From NCBI GenBank assembly GCA_963556495.2, contig OY747721.1, forward strand, positions 31,790,349-31,854,348: DNA of 64,000 bases, in the 5' to 3' direction. Below the pieces are notes generated by a model. It did not search any database. It worked only from the letters and a program-made list of their open reading frames with translations, and was not told the DNA's origin. The stretch is from Valencia hispanica. Lineage: Eukaryota; Chordata; Actinopteri; Cyprinodontiformes; Valenciidae. This document shows positions 1 through 10,786 of this stretch, one piece after another. Made by a program: the position numbers and the translations under genes. Position 1 is the first letter of the stretch, and the number at the start of each line of letters is the position of its first letter.

Positions 1-304
1 ACTCCAACTCGCCGTGAAAGCGTGGCTGAGATTGGGCTTGTTTTATGTTCCACATTGGCAGGAAGGCTGACGTCAGTAAACCAAGCTGAGCCAGTAGCGA
101 TGCCCGATTCAAATTCAAGTGAAGTATAAAGTTTTAACCTGAAGACGGCAGTGCACTAATGGTTTTTGGTTAAAAATTAATATTTTTACTTAAAAAACAA
201 AAAATAATGACCAGACATGTACATATCACTATTTGACACTCATTTATACAGTTTATCAGCAAAAATAAAATTTATTTGGGAGTGAGTTACACTTTAGGAT
301 CTAT
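1..304. repeat. Right end of a MITE abutting LINE copy A
   Basis: The last 70 bases before about 295 (ATACAGTTTATC, then TTTGGGAGTGAGTTACACTTTA) resemble the right part of the MITE at 3610-4085 (ATACAGTTTAGAAGC, then GGGGTTTAGTTATTC). Read as the reverse complement, its terminus AAAGTGTAACTC matches the left terminus of that second copy. The left end lies outside the window. No gene is visible in these bases. The family assignment is inference from terminal similarity only. Confidence 0.4.
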
Positions 305-306
305 AA

Positions 307-2125
307 TTGATAACTTTTGAATTTACTTTAACTGACCATCTTAAATCTGAAAGAAAATTTCATTATAGTAGAGCTTTATCAGACAATGCTGTAACAATTT
401 TTAAAGAATCTGTTCCATTCTTACTTTCCTCAGTGTCTCAGAGTAACACAGTGGATGGCAGCAATTCCATCTCTAACCCTTCAGAAATTGATGGTCTGGT
501 GCACAGCGTTACGTCCTCATTGCGTTTGGCATTAGATAGTGTAGCCCCCAAGAAAGTGGGTAGCCATAGGACGCTGACTCCTTGGTTTAACGCAGAGTTG
601 CGTACTTTAAAGCAGAATACTAGGAAGTTGGAGAGAAAATGGCGCTCTACACATCTAGAGGATTCCTATTTAACCTGGAAAAACAGTCTACTGCTGTATA
701 AAAAGACCCTTCGACAAGCTAGAACAGCATATTTTTCATTAATAGAGGCGAATAAAAACAATCCCAGGTTTCTTTTTAGTACAGTTGCCAAACTTACACA
801 GTCATAGCTCTGTTGAGCCAACTATTCCCCCAGTTCTTGGCAGTGATGATTTTATGGGATTCTTAATAAATAAAATTAATTCTATTAAAAATAAAATCAT
901 TGGCATCCTCCCAAACATGATTACTTCTTCCTCAGTAAATGAGGCAGCATCAGAAAGAACTGTTGTACCTAATTTGTGCTTAGGCTGTTTTGATTCAGTC
1001 GAGCTTTCGGAATTATCAAAAATATTAGCCTCATCTAATCCTTCAACTTGTATGTTGGACCCAATCCCAACCAAATTATTTAAGGAAGTGTTCCATTTGG
1101 TTCCTGGCCCCATTTTGGATATGATGAATCTATCCTTAGTAAACGGATACTTACCACAGGAATTTAAAATAGCTGTAATTAAACCTTTAGTCAAGAAACC
1201 TTCCCTTGATCAAGATGACTTAGTGAATTATAGACCTATATCTAACCTTCCTTTCTTATCCAAAATCCTTGAGAAAATAGTTGCTAATCAAGTCTGTGAG
1301 CATCTAAACAGTAACGAGCTGTTTGAAGAGTTTCAGTCAGGTTTTAGATCTCATCATAGGACTGAAACAGCACTGGTGAAGGTTACTAATGATATTCTCA
1401 TGGCCTCAGATAGTGGACTTGCGACTGTTCTGGTTTTGTTAGATCTCAGTGCTGCTTTTGACACAGTCAATCATAATATTCTCTTAGAAAGGCTTGAACA
1501 TGTTGCAGGGATCAAAGGAACAGCACTAGGCTGGTTAAAATCATATTTGTCTGATAGATTCCAGTTTGTTCATCTAAATGATCAATCTTCTTCACTCTCA
1601 AGGGTAACTTGTGGAGTTCCACAGGCTTCTGTGCTTGGACCAATTCTTTTCACCGTATATATGCTCCCAATTGGTAGAATCATTAGACAGGACAAGACAG
1701 AAGTTGCTGTCTTTGGACCAGAAGTTCTTAAACAGAAACTGATTAGTCAATCACTTCATCTGGATGGCATTAAATTGGCCCCCAGTAATAACGTACAGAA
1801 CCTCTGCGTTATTTTTGACCAAGACTTGACATTTAAATCCCATGTTAAACAGGTTTCTAGGATTTCCTTCTTTCACCTCCGTAATATTGCTAAAATTAGA
1901 AACATCCTGTCCAGGAGTGATGCTGAGAAACTAGTCCATGCATTTGTTACCTCAAGGCTGGACTACTGTAATTCTTTACTATCAGGTAGTCCACAAAATG
2001 CCATTAAAAGCCTTCAGTTGATCCAAAATGCGGCAGCAAGAGTTCTGATGAATATTAAAAAGAGAGATCACATTTCTCCTGTTTTAGCTTCCCTTCATTG
2101 GCTCCCTGTTAAATCCAGAATATAA
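307..2125 (+). pseudogene. LINE ORF2 relic: linker, RT without catalytic box, C-terminus
   Basis: Reverse-transcriptase pseudogene in two frames. Compared with the copy at 61111-64000, two bases are missing near 802, which shifts the frame. An earlier six-base loss removes two codons near 549. RT motifs present include VNYRPISNLPFLSKILEKI, LLDLSAAFDTVNHNILL and GVPQASVLGPILF, where the usual G of PQGS is A. Straight after GRIIRQ at about 1689, 147 bases (49 codons) found in the other copy are absent, including the YADD catalytic box. The frame resumes at KTEVAVFG. The C-terminal part is readable to a stop at 2123-2125 (TAA where the other copy has GAA). It cannot encode an active RT. Confidence 0.85.
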
Positions 2126-2732
2126 TTTAAGATCCTTATTCTTACATACAAAGCCCTTAATAATCAAGCTCCATCATAAATCAGAGATCTAATTGTTCCA
2201 TATGTTCCCAACAGAGCACTTCGCTCTCAGACTGCAGGTTTACTTGTAATTCCTAGGATTTCTAAAAGTAGAATGGGAGGGAGATCTTTTAGTTATCAGG
2301 CTCCTCTCCTGTGGAACCAGCTCCCAGCTTTAGTCCGTGAGGCAGACACTCTGTTTACTTTTAAGGCCAGGCTTAAAACTTTCCTTTTTGATAAAGCTTA
2401 TAGTTAGAGTGGCTAAGGTCATCCTGAGCTATCTCTGTAGTTATGCTGCTAAAGGCTTAGACTGCTGGAGGACAGACTTACCCATTTTCTTCATTCTGCT
2501 ACTTCCTTTTCTATAACTACTCTCCAGCTGTATTACAGTACATTCTGCTATTTCGACTTCTTCTCTCAGTGTTTTTCTCTCCAAAGAAGATATAACTGGT
2601 CTGATATCCTGCTTGGCTGCAATGCCCTGTTGGGCGGGGGGCATCGACTGGGATGATGCTCCCAGTAACTGAACATCCACTGTGTCCTGTTATCAACTTT
2701 TTACTTTCTGTAACATAGAGAGTACTCTTATA

Positions 2733-3347
2733 GCCCTTTTCCATTGCAAAGAACTGAGAGCCTGTTCGGAGCTGGTGCTGGAGCCAGAGCTTTCACAAAA
2801 CCTCCTTAGTTTTCCATAACAAGGAGCCAACTTGGAGCCACCGTGAGCTACGTCGTTGCGTCATCGAAGCGTCACTTCAGAAATCACGCGGGAAGCCGCT
2901 CGCCGAAAATAAAGCGGACGCAGAAGAAGAAAACCATAACAACAAAGATGGATGACCTCGTCTGGTTGCAGATGCTAATCGTCGCTTTACAAGCATTTGC
3001 TGCAATACAGCAGCAAAAGGCATCGCTGTTGCAGTTACTGTCGAGAAGGCAACGTCGTAATAGGCGACGTAGTCTTGATGCTATTCATGTTTTCAACAAC
3101 AACAAAAAAACATTCCGAGCTGTCTGGATTTAAATATGGCGGTCCTCTACTGTGAAGGCTGTAAATCCCTCCCCCTTCCCCCTTGACGTAGTGAGTGCTT
3201 GGATAGCTCTGCTTTGGCCCCACACAAGAGTGGTGCCAGAGTAGCACCCGTTTCTGGCTCTCAGAGCTGGTGCTCGCGGGAATCGAAAACGAAAACATCG
3301 GAGCTTAGTCAGCACGGGAGCTCCAGCTCCGCCTCAGTGGAAAAGGG
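2733..3347. mobile_element. 615-bp non-autonomous DNA transposon inside LINE copy A
   Basis: The termini are inverted: left GCCCTTTTCCATTG, right CAGTGGAAAAGGG. The flanks CTCTTATA (2725-2732) and CTTTTATA (3348-3355) match at 7 of 8 positions, like an 8-bp target duplication. It interrupts LINE 3' UTR sequence that continues on both sides. Inside, on the + strand, 2843-3133 encodes a basic 96-residue peptide with an Arg-rich run (residues about 68-77). It resembles the N-terminal part of a transposase ORF but cannot be assigned. hAT (8-bp duplication) or PIF/Harbinger (terminal style) are both possible. Confidence 0.6.
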
Positions 3348-3609
3348 CTTTTATATCGGCTCTTCTGTTCCTTCTGTGTCTCTGGTCTGTCTTCTCAAGC
3401 CCCCAGACGGTCATGGCAGATGGTCGCTCCTACTGAGCCTGGTTCTGTTGGAGGTTTCTTTCTGTTAAAGGGGAGTTTTTCCTCTCCACCGTCGCTACAT
3501 GCTTGCTCAGTATGAGGGATTGCTGAAGGATTGCTGTGGTTGGAAAGTCTGCATCAACGGGGCCCAACCTCACGCCAATGACTGACGCAATCTGCTGGGA
3601 TTCCTTAAA

Positions 3610-4085
3610 GTGTAACTGAACCCCCTCAAAAATCATAAACCCGCCCCCAGACAACATTTAAAAATTCTACAAAGTGGGCGGTGCCAGGAAGAACGGAGGG
3701 GTATGTCTGTGAGACCATAAGATAAGATAAGAGATACTTTAATAATCCCCGTGGGGAAATTAAGTTTCGGTATAACCAATCCAAACAGGACTTGGTAGAC
3801 CGCGGTAGCAGCTGGCTTTACCAGCGCTACTGCTTACATACATGTGACACAGTCAATGCCTGTGACGTAAAGATGTACCGCTCTCCACCAATCACAAAAT
3901 TCAAATGCAGTAGCCACCCTTCAACCCTAAGGGGGCAGCACTAAGACGTTTTTAGACCACAAAGTGTAGAATTAAACAAGTTTACACCAAAATGTAAAAA
4001 AAATCCCAGAAACTGAAAGATTGCATTGGTAAAGACCCACTTATACAGTTTAGAAGCAAAAAAAAGTTGTTTTGGGGTTTAGTTA
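3610..4085. mobile_element. MITE inserted in LINE 3' UTR
   Basis: About 476 bp with inverted ends: left TGTAACTGAACCCCC, right GGGGTTTAGTTA. It is flanked by TTCCTTAAA (3601-3609) and TTCTTTAAA (4086-4094). LINE 3' UTR sequence resumes directly after it. It contains a further short insert near 3716-3790 (GAGATACTTTAATAATCCCC) that resembles the reverse of the LINE tail seen at 41456, so this is third-level nesting. No coding capacity. Confidence 0.55.
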
Positions 4086-4222
4086 TTCTTTAAATAGGAA
4101 AAATTTTAACTGATTGGAATGTTTGTATAAAAAGTGTTGAAATAACTTCTTGCTAAGTGCCTTGAGATGACATCTGTTGTGAATTGGCGCTATCTAAATA
4201 AATTGAATTTAATAATTGTGTC

Positions 4223-4699
4223 CAAAATCGTCCTACCGTTCATCATTAATTATGTAGATTATGAAGAATATGTGACATCATACTACATCTTAAAATTTGA
4301 GGATAAAACCAAATAATTTGTTGTTAGCATTGCTAACTCTATAAATCAGTCTGTGGGAGTTTATCTTAAAGTATATATATCCTTAACTCTGAGATTTCCA
4401 AGAGTATGACATTTCCCAAACAAGTTTCATGAAAGGAGATTGAAAATTCAAAAGAATAAATCAGCAAGTTTGCTCTGATACATTGAGCCTTTTTGGTACC
4501 TTCTAAATTCAGCTCCGGGTTAATTCATTGCCTTACAATTTTGATTGAAAGGTTAAATAGACGTATTGTAGCAGCCTGAACGAACTGACAACACTCAGGC
4601 TTCTTACGTCTATGTGCTTTCTCTGAATTCATTTCTAACCAAAATTCAACACTTTACTGATACAGAATATTGCAAAGTGTAAGACGTCTTCCTGCAATA
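4223..4699. other. Intronic sequence, nothing recognised
   Basis: AT-rich intron of gas7 between the LINE tail and a Tc1 relic. No open frame, repeat end or splice-flanked segment was recognised here. Confidence 0.5.
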
Positions 4700-5681
4700 T
4701 CGGGCTTCCACACCAATTATTGTTGTAGTTAGCAATATTTGACCATGTTTCCAGAAATGCATTGTTGAGGTCAGACACTGATCTTGGATGACAACACATG
4801 GCTGGTAGTATGTTTTAGTTCATCCCAAAGGTGTTCCATCGAGTTAAGGTCAGGACTCTTTGCAGGCAGGTCAAATTCTTGTCTGCCAAACTCCCCCATC
4901 CATGTGTTTATGGACCTTTGTGAACTGGTGCAAAGGCTTGTTGAAAGAGAGAGGAGGCATCCCTAAATTGTTCCCACAAAGTTGTCAAAGGTATCTTGAA
5001 AAGCAGCTCCACATCATAATCCTCTTTGTCCTAAACCCTTTGTACTGTCAAACCCAAACTCATCTATTGGTTTGCCAGACAAAGAAGGATAGTTAATCAA
5101 ACAGCTGAAACCATCTCCACTGCTCTCGAGTCCAGTGGAGGCACACTGAGCACTACATCGAACACTTTGGCGATGTAAGGCCTGGATGCAGCTGCATGAC
5201 CATGGTAATGAAGCTGTTTATGGACTCTTCAGATAATCTCAAGGCCACACGAAGTTTGCGGTGGGGGTGAGGGGGTTTGTAGCTACTGACTCTGCAGAGG
5301 TCTAGTGATATTTGCAAAATATTAACCTCAGCATCCTCTGATGCCACGCTGTGATTTTACATGGCCTACCACTTTCATGGCTGAGATGCTGTTGATCACA
5401 ATAGTTTCCACCTTGCTATGTTACCTCTAGCAGTGGACTGTAGAATATTTAGCGGTAATGAAGTTCACAACTGAACTTACTGTACAGATGGCATCCTATC
5501 ACGATATCATGTTGGAGTCCAATGAGATCATGAGAGTGGCCCATGCGCTCACAATTGGTCGTAGAACCAGTTTGCATGCCTATGTGCCTGATTTATTACA
5601 CATGTGGCCATGAAAGTGATTGGATCACCTGAATTCAAACATTTGGAGAGGGGGGAGCAATAGTTTTGATAAAATAGTGTA
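4700..5681 (-). mobile_element. Tc1-like transposon relic
   Basis: Read on the minus strand, 4800-4870 encodes LPAKSPDLNSMEHLWDE, the end of the Tc1/mariner DDE domain (family form SPDLNPIEHLWDE). The right end (GTGATTGGATCACCTGAATTC, then AGTTTTGATAAAATAGTGTA) is the degenerate terminus of a common fish Tc1 family. The left inverted repeat was not found, so the copy is truncated, and several stops and shifts break the frame. It is not functional. Confidence 0.75.
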
Positions 5682-6840
5682 AGCTGTAACGTCCATGTCT
5701 GTATTGTAATGTCTTGCTTTCATGTCAGCACGTTTCTTTGTCTAAGCAACGGTTTGTTGTTTTAATAGCACGTTTTGGTCTCTTTGCAGTTTACTTTTTT
5801 TTTCTTCACACTTTAGCGGTCAGCCTTCTGACTTTGTGTAGGGCTTTTAAACATCAACATGTGGTATGTTGAAACAGCCCAGCTGTGTGAATCTCACAGT
5901 CATCGCATGAACTTTGGCAGCACTGTTAGTTCACACATACCAATTAACAGCTGACTCTGCTTAGTCCTTTCGAAATGTCTGATTTCCACTGCCAAATTCT
6001 GTCTGGGCATGTGAGCTGATAAAAATGTTCATTTAGCTCATTTAAATCTTCACTCAATCTGTGGGTGTTCTGTTCTGAGTGATGGGAGTCACTCTGGCAG
6101 CATGGCACGTCCATTTTGTATGTGGAACGTTGTCATTTTCATTCGATCTCCCGTGCTAGCAAATTAGCACGTACACACCAGCTGATGTAACGCACACATA
6201 GCAGCCTTGGCTAAAGTCAAGCTGCTCCCACGTCTAGAATTTCTTTGTTTTTCGCATGTGAGTTAGGTGCAAAGGAAAACTCTTTCCAGCAAGATCAGCA
6301 GTGTGAAATTCTCACTGTGTTGTATTTTCATGAGCTGCAAAACACATTAGGCCACATTTTACAATGACTAATTCTATCTGTGCTAATTACGAATGCACAT
6401 TGCTAGGCGGGGAGAAAAATGCACTAACAGTAGCCGCCCAGCTGTACATACACATGCAGCTGGTTCAGCAAAGTGGTGAGAAACTGGCAGTAGCTTTCTG
6501 AAAGCATCAGATGACTGCTGCCACATATGGACTGAGGGTCGGTAGGAAACCCTAAGACATAGGGGCGGGCGTTTTAAACAAGCATGCTGTCAGAAAATCA
6601 CTGCCAATTATTCAGTTAATAATCAAGCACCCACCCCAATCAACGCACATTACTTCATGGAAAATGACAGACAATCAGACCTGTCTCAGTCAATTTAATC
6701 ATACAGTGCTAATTAACATTACTTATATCATCTTTGCAACATGCTCAGTATGAGACTTCAAATTCTGATTATAAATGAGAAGCATAAGCACCATAACACA
6801 TCTCACAAAGGGCTAATAATAGCAGCTTCTGTATGATTTT
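5682..6840. other. Intronic sequence, nothing recognised
   Basis: Unique-looking gas7 intron between two transposons. It has no coding frame of note and no recognised repeat. The last five bases (ATTTT) are the left target duplication of the gypsy element. Confidence 0.5.
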
Positions 6841-8268
6841 TGTCATGGTTGTCACAGAACTGACTCTCAAGCATACACAGTTACACTCGGGACTCAGAGA
6901 AAGATTTAAGAAGTTTTAAATAAAGTTCTGCAGGTCGGGTTCTGAGGAGACCGGACTGGGTTGATGGAACACGGAGGACGCCACTGGAAGGTAAGGACCT
7001 AAGGTGAGGGTTTTTGAAGAATGATGTGGAAGATTGTAGATGAACGAGTGACTCACTGGATGAACTGAAGATCAGGACTGGAGAGGGAGGTAAGGAATCG
7101 GAAGCCGGAGATTATTGAGAGCCGTAGGAATGCCAGGTGAGTCTTCCTTTGTTGCAGGTGTTGGTAATGCTGAGCGTCGGAGCGGAACAACCTAGAGCAG
7201 TGACAGCAGTGTGAAGGAGGAGGAGCGGCCACAAGCCCCAGGGAGACGAACGTCGATGGTGGAGTATGAGACTGAGGCCATGTGCACACGTAGCCGGGTT
7301 TTTTTGAAAACGAATATTTCCTCCCCTCTGTTTTCAATAACATTGTGCACACATCGTTTTCAAAAAACTTGTCGTTTATATCAACCCGCATAAATACGCC
7401 GTCGAGCACCATTATAACTATGCCAATGGGCGGCAGTATAGGGAAAAGAATAAAGCCATGCAAGCCAATCAAAATCCTCGACACCAACGAATAACACGAG
7501 CGACTTCCTTTTCCTTTCAAAACAGCAAACACGTCTTGGTAGGGAAAGCTGCAGTAAAAATGCTGACCTCCGTGCAGTCCTTCGCCTCTGCTCCTCCATA
7601 CAGTAGAGCAGTTGTTGCAAATGCAAACAGGCGAAAAGTGTTTGGACAAAAGTACAAATTATTAGCACCTTAACAGCCTCCATGATAATCCTGATTTTGA
7701 TCCGTAGCCAAACAAACAGTAAATAGGGCGCTCCCATGACGTTAAGCATTTTCTGGCGCATAATGTAATGTTGAGAACCTAAAACCCCGTTTTTCACAGT
7801 TGACACGGCAACACATAACCGGCGTTATCAGAAATCTCCACTTTGGCCCGCGTTTTTAGAAATAATCGTTTTGTGATTAAAAACAGGGTTTTCGTGGAAA
7901 TGAGAGGCCAAACCGCAGGGAAATATCTGTGTTTTTCCTTCGTGTTAACGGGGCCTGAGACTTCAGAGTGACGCAGGGGATTCAACGAAGGAATCCAGAA
8001 CAGCGGAAGCAGCTCGGGAGGACAACTGGAGAACACAGAGGATAATACAGGTAAGTCGAGGCAGGATAACTCACGCAGGAGGTAAGAGTTGAGGTCAGTT
8101 ACCACTCCTAGGAACGGAATCATCTGACGCTCATCTGGTGGAACCGCTCCTGCTAAATGCTGCCAGCGCTGATGAGGTAACCAGCTCCAGGTGTGTCAGC
8201 CCAATTCTCAGCACCTGTGGAAGGAAGAGGAAATGGCTCCCTCTGGTGGATCCTGCCGGATCCTGACA
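6841..8268 (-). repeat. 3' LTR of the gypsy element, interrupted
   Basis: About 745 bp of LTR sequence once the insert at 7277-7954 is removed. It matches 12060-12801 nearly base for base, for example from 6841 (TGTCATGGTTGTCACAGAAC) and up to 8268 (GGATCCTGACA). Differences between the two LTRs are few, so the insertion is fairly young. Confidence 0.9.
7277..7954. mobile_element. 678-bp DNA element inserted in the 3' LTR
   Basis: Absent from the other LTR at the equivalent point (near 12490). It is flanked by CTGAG at 7272-7276 and 7955-7959. The ends are imperfect inverted repeats: GCCATGTGCACACG against the reverse of CGTGTTAACGGGGC. The interior has complementary stretches of GTTTTTnAAAACG type near 7290-7370 and 7790-7890, so it can fold back. 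No transposase is evident. Superfamily unassigned. Confidence 0.6.
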
Positions 8269-8337
8269 TTACCTCCCCCTCAACGGAAGCCTTCAGGCAG
8301 CCGACCGGATCTTCTTTTAAAGTCTCTGATGAGAGAC

Positions 8338-9457
8338 TGGTCAATGATGAACGAACGGGGTACCCAGGAACGTTCTTCTGGGCCGTAACCCTCCCAGTCC
8401 ACCAGAAACTGATAACCCCGCCCCCGACGGCGGGTCTCCAGGATGCGTGACACGGTTTAGACTGGACCCCCGTCGATCATGTGGGCTGGTGGAGGGGTAG
8501 GAGGCGAGGGACACAAGGGACTCACGGAAACAGGTCTGACCTGGGAGACGTGGAACACTGAATGGACACGAAGGGAAGAACTTCAGGCGAACCGCCAAAG
8601 GGTTCAGGACCGCAAGGACAGGGAAGGGACCCAAGAAACGTGGGGCGAGTTTTCTGGAAGTGGCTATTCCTAGCGGACAACCACACCATCTGACCAGGGC
8701 TGTAGGATGGTGCAGAGGAATGGTGGCGGTCAGCATACTTCTTGTTTTGAAGGGAGGTCCGTTGAAGGGCTGCCCGGGTTTGAGTCCAGATTCTCTTACA
8801 GATGATGTATGTTTGAACCGAAGGAAGTACAGAATCAGGGACAGAGTTGGGCAGCAATGATGGTTGAAAACCAACTGAGGCTTCAAATGGAGACCGACCA
8901 GTGGCAGCAGAAATGTGAGTGTTATGAGCGTACTCAATCCAGGGTAAGTAAGCACTCCATGACTGTGGATTGGTAGAACACATGCACCTGAGGGCATCTT
9001 CGACCTCCTGGTTGAGTCTCTACCACTGACCTTTAGTTTCGGGGTGAAAACCGGAAGACAAACATGGTTTGGCCCCAAGTGAGCGCCAAAACTCCCTCCA
9101 AACCTGAGAGGAGAATTGAGGACCTCTATCCGAGGTGATTTCTGAAGGGATACCATGCAGTCGGAAGACATGGTTAAAAAGTATTTTGGCCGTCTGGATT
9201 GCAGAGGGAAGTTTCGATAAGGCCACTAGGTGGCAGGCTTTAGAAAATCGATCAATGATCGTGAGAATGACAGTTTTACCCTTGGAAAGCGGGAGATCAG
9301 TAACGAAGTCCAGGGCGATGTGGGACCATGGGCGGACCGGAATGGACAGGGGTTGCAGGAGACCGGGGGGGGGGGGGGGGGGTCGGTGGGTATTTTTGTT
9401 TTTATTCCAGACATGGCAAGCAGAAACAAACTCCTTGACATCTTTGTTGAGGCCCAT
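8338..9457 (-). pseudogene. gypsy pol: integrase and C-terminal chromodomain, frameshifted
   Basis: The minus-strand frame ending near 9020 carries the integrase core. The first acidic residue lies in [11 protein letters not shown] and the second in [11 protein letters not shown], with [11 protein letters not shown] following. The next parts (8522-8983) shift frame and keep the region of the third catalytic residue (WIEYAHNTHISAATGRSPFE). At 8338-8450, in another frame, a chromodomain reads [21 protein letters not shown] run of 18 G on the + strand (9365-9382) encodes a Pro run here and is a likely slippage site. At least two frame changes make this a relic. Confidence 0.85.
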
Positions 9458-9589
9458 CTACCGGGTGGACCACCCCCGGGGTCAGGTTCCAGCTGTGAAG
9501 CGGCGTCAATCTGTCACTCCAGGTCCCACGAAAGGCTCCCAATTCTGCATGAGGGTGGCAGGACGGGCTCAGGGGTCTCGGGGTCTGAA

Positions 9590-10155
9590 TCAGGGGAAAA
9601 CTGTCTGGACAGAGTGTCTGGTTTTAATGTTTTTAGATCCGGGTCTGCAAGTGATGTCGAAATTGATCCTGGAGAAGAACAGGGCCCAACGAAACTGTCT
9701 GGGGTTTAGACGTTTGGCCTTTCTGAGGTATGCCAAATTCTTGTGGTCCGTTAGGATCAGAATCGGTAGTTCGGTTGCCTCCACCCAGTGCCTCCACTCC
9801 TCCAAGGCGAGTTTGATGGCCAAGAGTTCACGGTCCCCCACATCGTATTGGCTCTCTGTGGGAGAAAATTGTTCGAAAAGAAGGTACATGGGTGGAGCTT
9901 ATCATCGGCCGTGGAAATTTGGGAGAGGACTGCGCCAACGTCGGTGTTAGAAGCGTCGACCTCAAGGATGAATTGAGTCTCTGGGTCCGGTTGAATCAGG
10001 ACGGGAGTTTGGGTGAAGCGCTGTTTGAGTTCCTTAAACGCACGGTCCACCTCTGGGTTCCAGGAAAAAAGATGTTTAGTGGACGTCAAAGCAGTGAAGG
10101 GAGCTGCAACGACGCTAAAACCTCTGATGGGTTTTAAAGGCGGTCTTCCACTCAT
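9590..10155 (-). pseudogene. gypsy pol: RT connection and RNase H, broken
   Basis: Minus-strand frames encode the end of RT and RNase [19 protein letters not shown], then FILEVDASNTDVGAVLSQ (first RNase H aspartate), then [19 protein letters not shown] (conserved glutamate) and [14 protein letters not shown] (third aspartate). A shift near 9800-9890 splits the domain into two overlapping frames. The sequence joins at 10140-10150 directly to the N-terminal RT half, with the middle of RT missing. Confidence 0.85.
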
Positions 10156-10786
10156 CTCCTTCTCGGATTCTGATCAAATGGTAAGCATTGCGGAGATCTA
10201 ATTTAGTGAAGACGTTGGCTTCTCGGACTGGTTCAAAAGCGGAAGAAATAAGAGGTAAGGAATATTTATTTTTTACGGTGATGTCATTCAGGGCCCTGTA
10301 ATCAATGCACGGACAGAGGGTCTTGTCCTTCTTTTCAACGAAAAAGAAGCCTGCGCCCATGGGAGAGGTGGACGGGCGGATCAATCCTGCTTTAAGTGAC
10401 TCATTGATATACTTCTTTATAGCCTCTTTCTTTTTTGGCCAGGCTGAAGAGAGTATACCAGCAGGCAGAGGAGAACCAGGCATGAGCTCAATGGCACAAT
10501 CGTACGGACGATGAGGTGGAAGAGAAAGGGCTTTTTTCTTGCTGAAGATGGGATAGAGGTCGTGATACTCTGAAGGAACTGAAGTAAGATCAGGTAGCGG
10601 TTCTGAACTCTCAGTTGCCTCATAGTGAGGAACAGCAGAACGTAGACAATCCGCATGACAAGCAGTACTCCAGGATTCAATATGTCTATTGGACCAGTTA
10701 ATGACAGGATTGTTTTTTAAGCCAATGATATCCAAGAACAATATCAGAATCAGTGATGGGAAAGACAAACAGACTAATTTCCTCAT
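10115..10786 (-). pseudogene. gypsy pol: N-terminal half of RT, catalytic box deleted
   Basis: Encodes the start of the gypsy [41 protein letters not shown], then [20 protein letters not shown], which holds the first catalytic aspartate in LDLR. After EWKTAFKT the sequence jumps to the segment normally about 100 residues downstream ([10 protein letters not shown]). The palm with the YxDD box is therefore gone. The stop directly after the junction follows from the frame change. A shift near 10715 separates it from the protease frame. Confidence 0.85.

Larger units (their letters stand above)
305..4222 (+). mobile_element. L2/Maui-like LINE, degenerate copy A, carrying two MITEs
   Basis: This is a non-LTR retrotransposon copy, very similar over its coding part to the copy at 59866-64000. 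It starts inside the endonuclease-RT linker, next to a MITE end. It runs through ORF2 and a 3' UTR and ends in the L2-type tail GGCGCTATCTAAATAAATTG near 4200. The 3' UTR is split by elements at 2733-3347 and 3610-4085. Assignment to the L2/CR1 group rests on the C-terminal motif family (LDYCNSLLSG, SLHWLPV) and the tail. Confidence 0.8.

Noticed and set aside
8341..9950. Several + strand frames of 60-270 residues over the gypsy element
   Set aside because: Antisense shadows of minus-strand pol, whose motifs are clear; no + strand domain.
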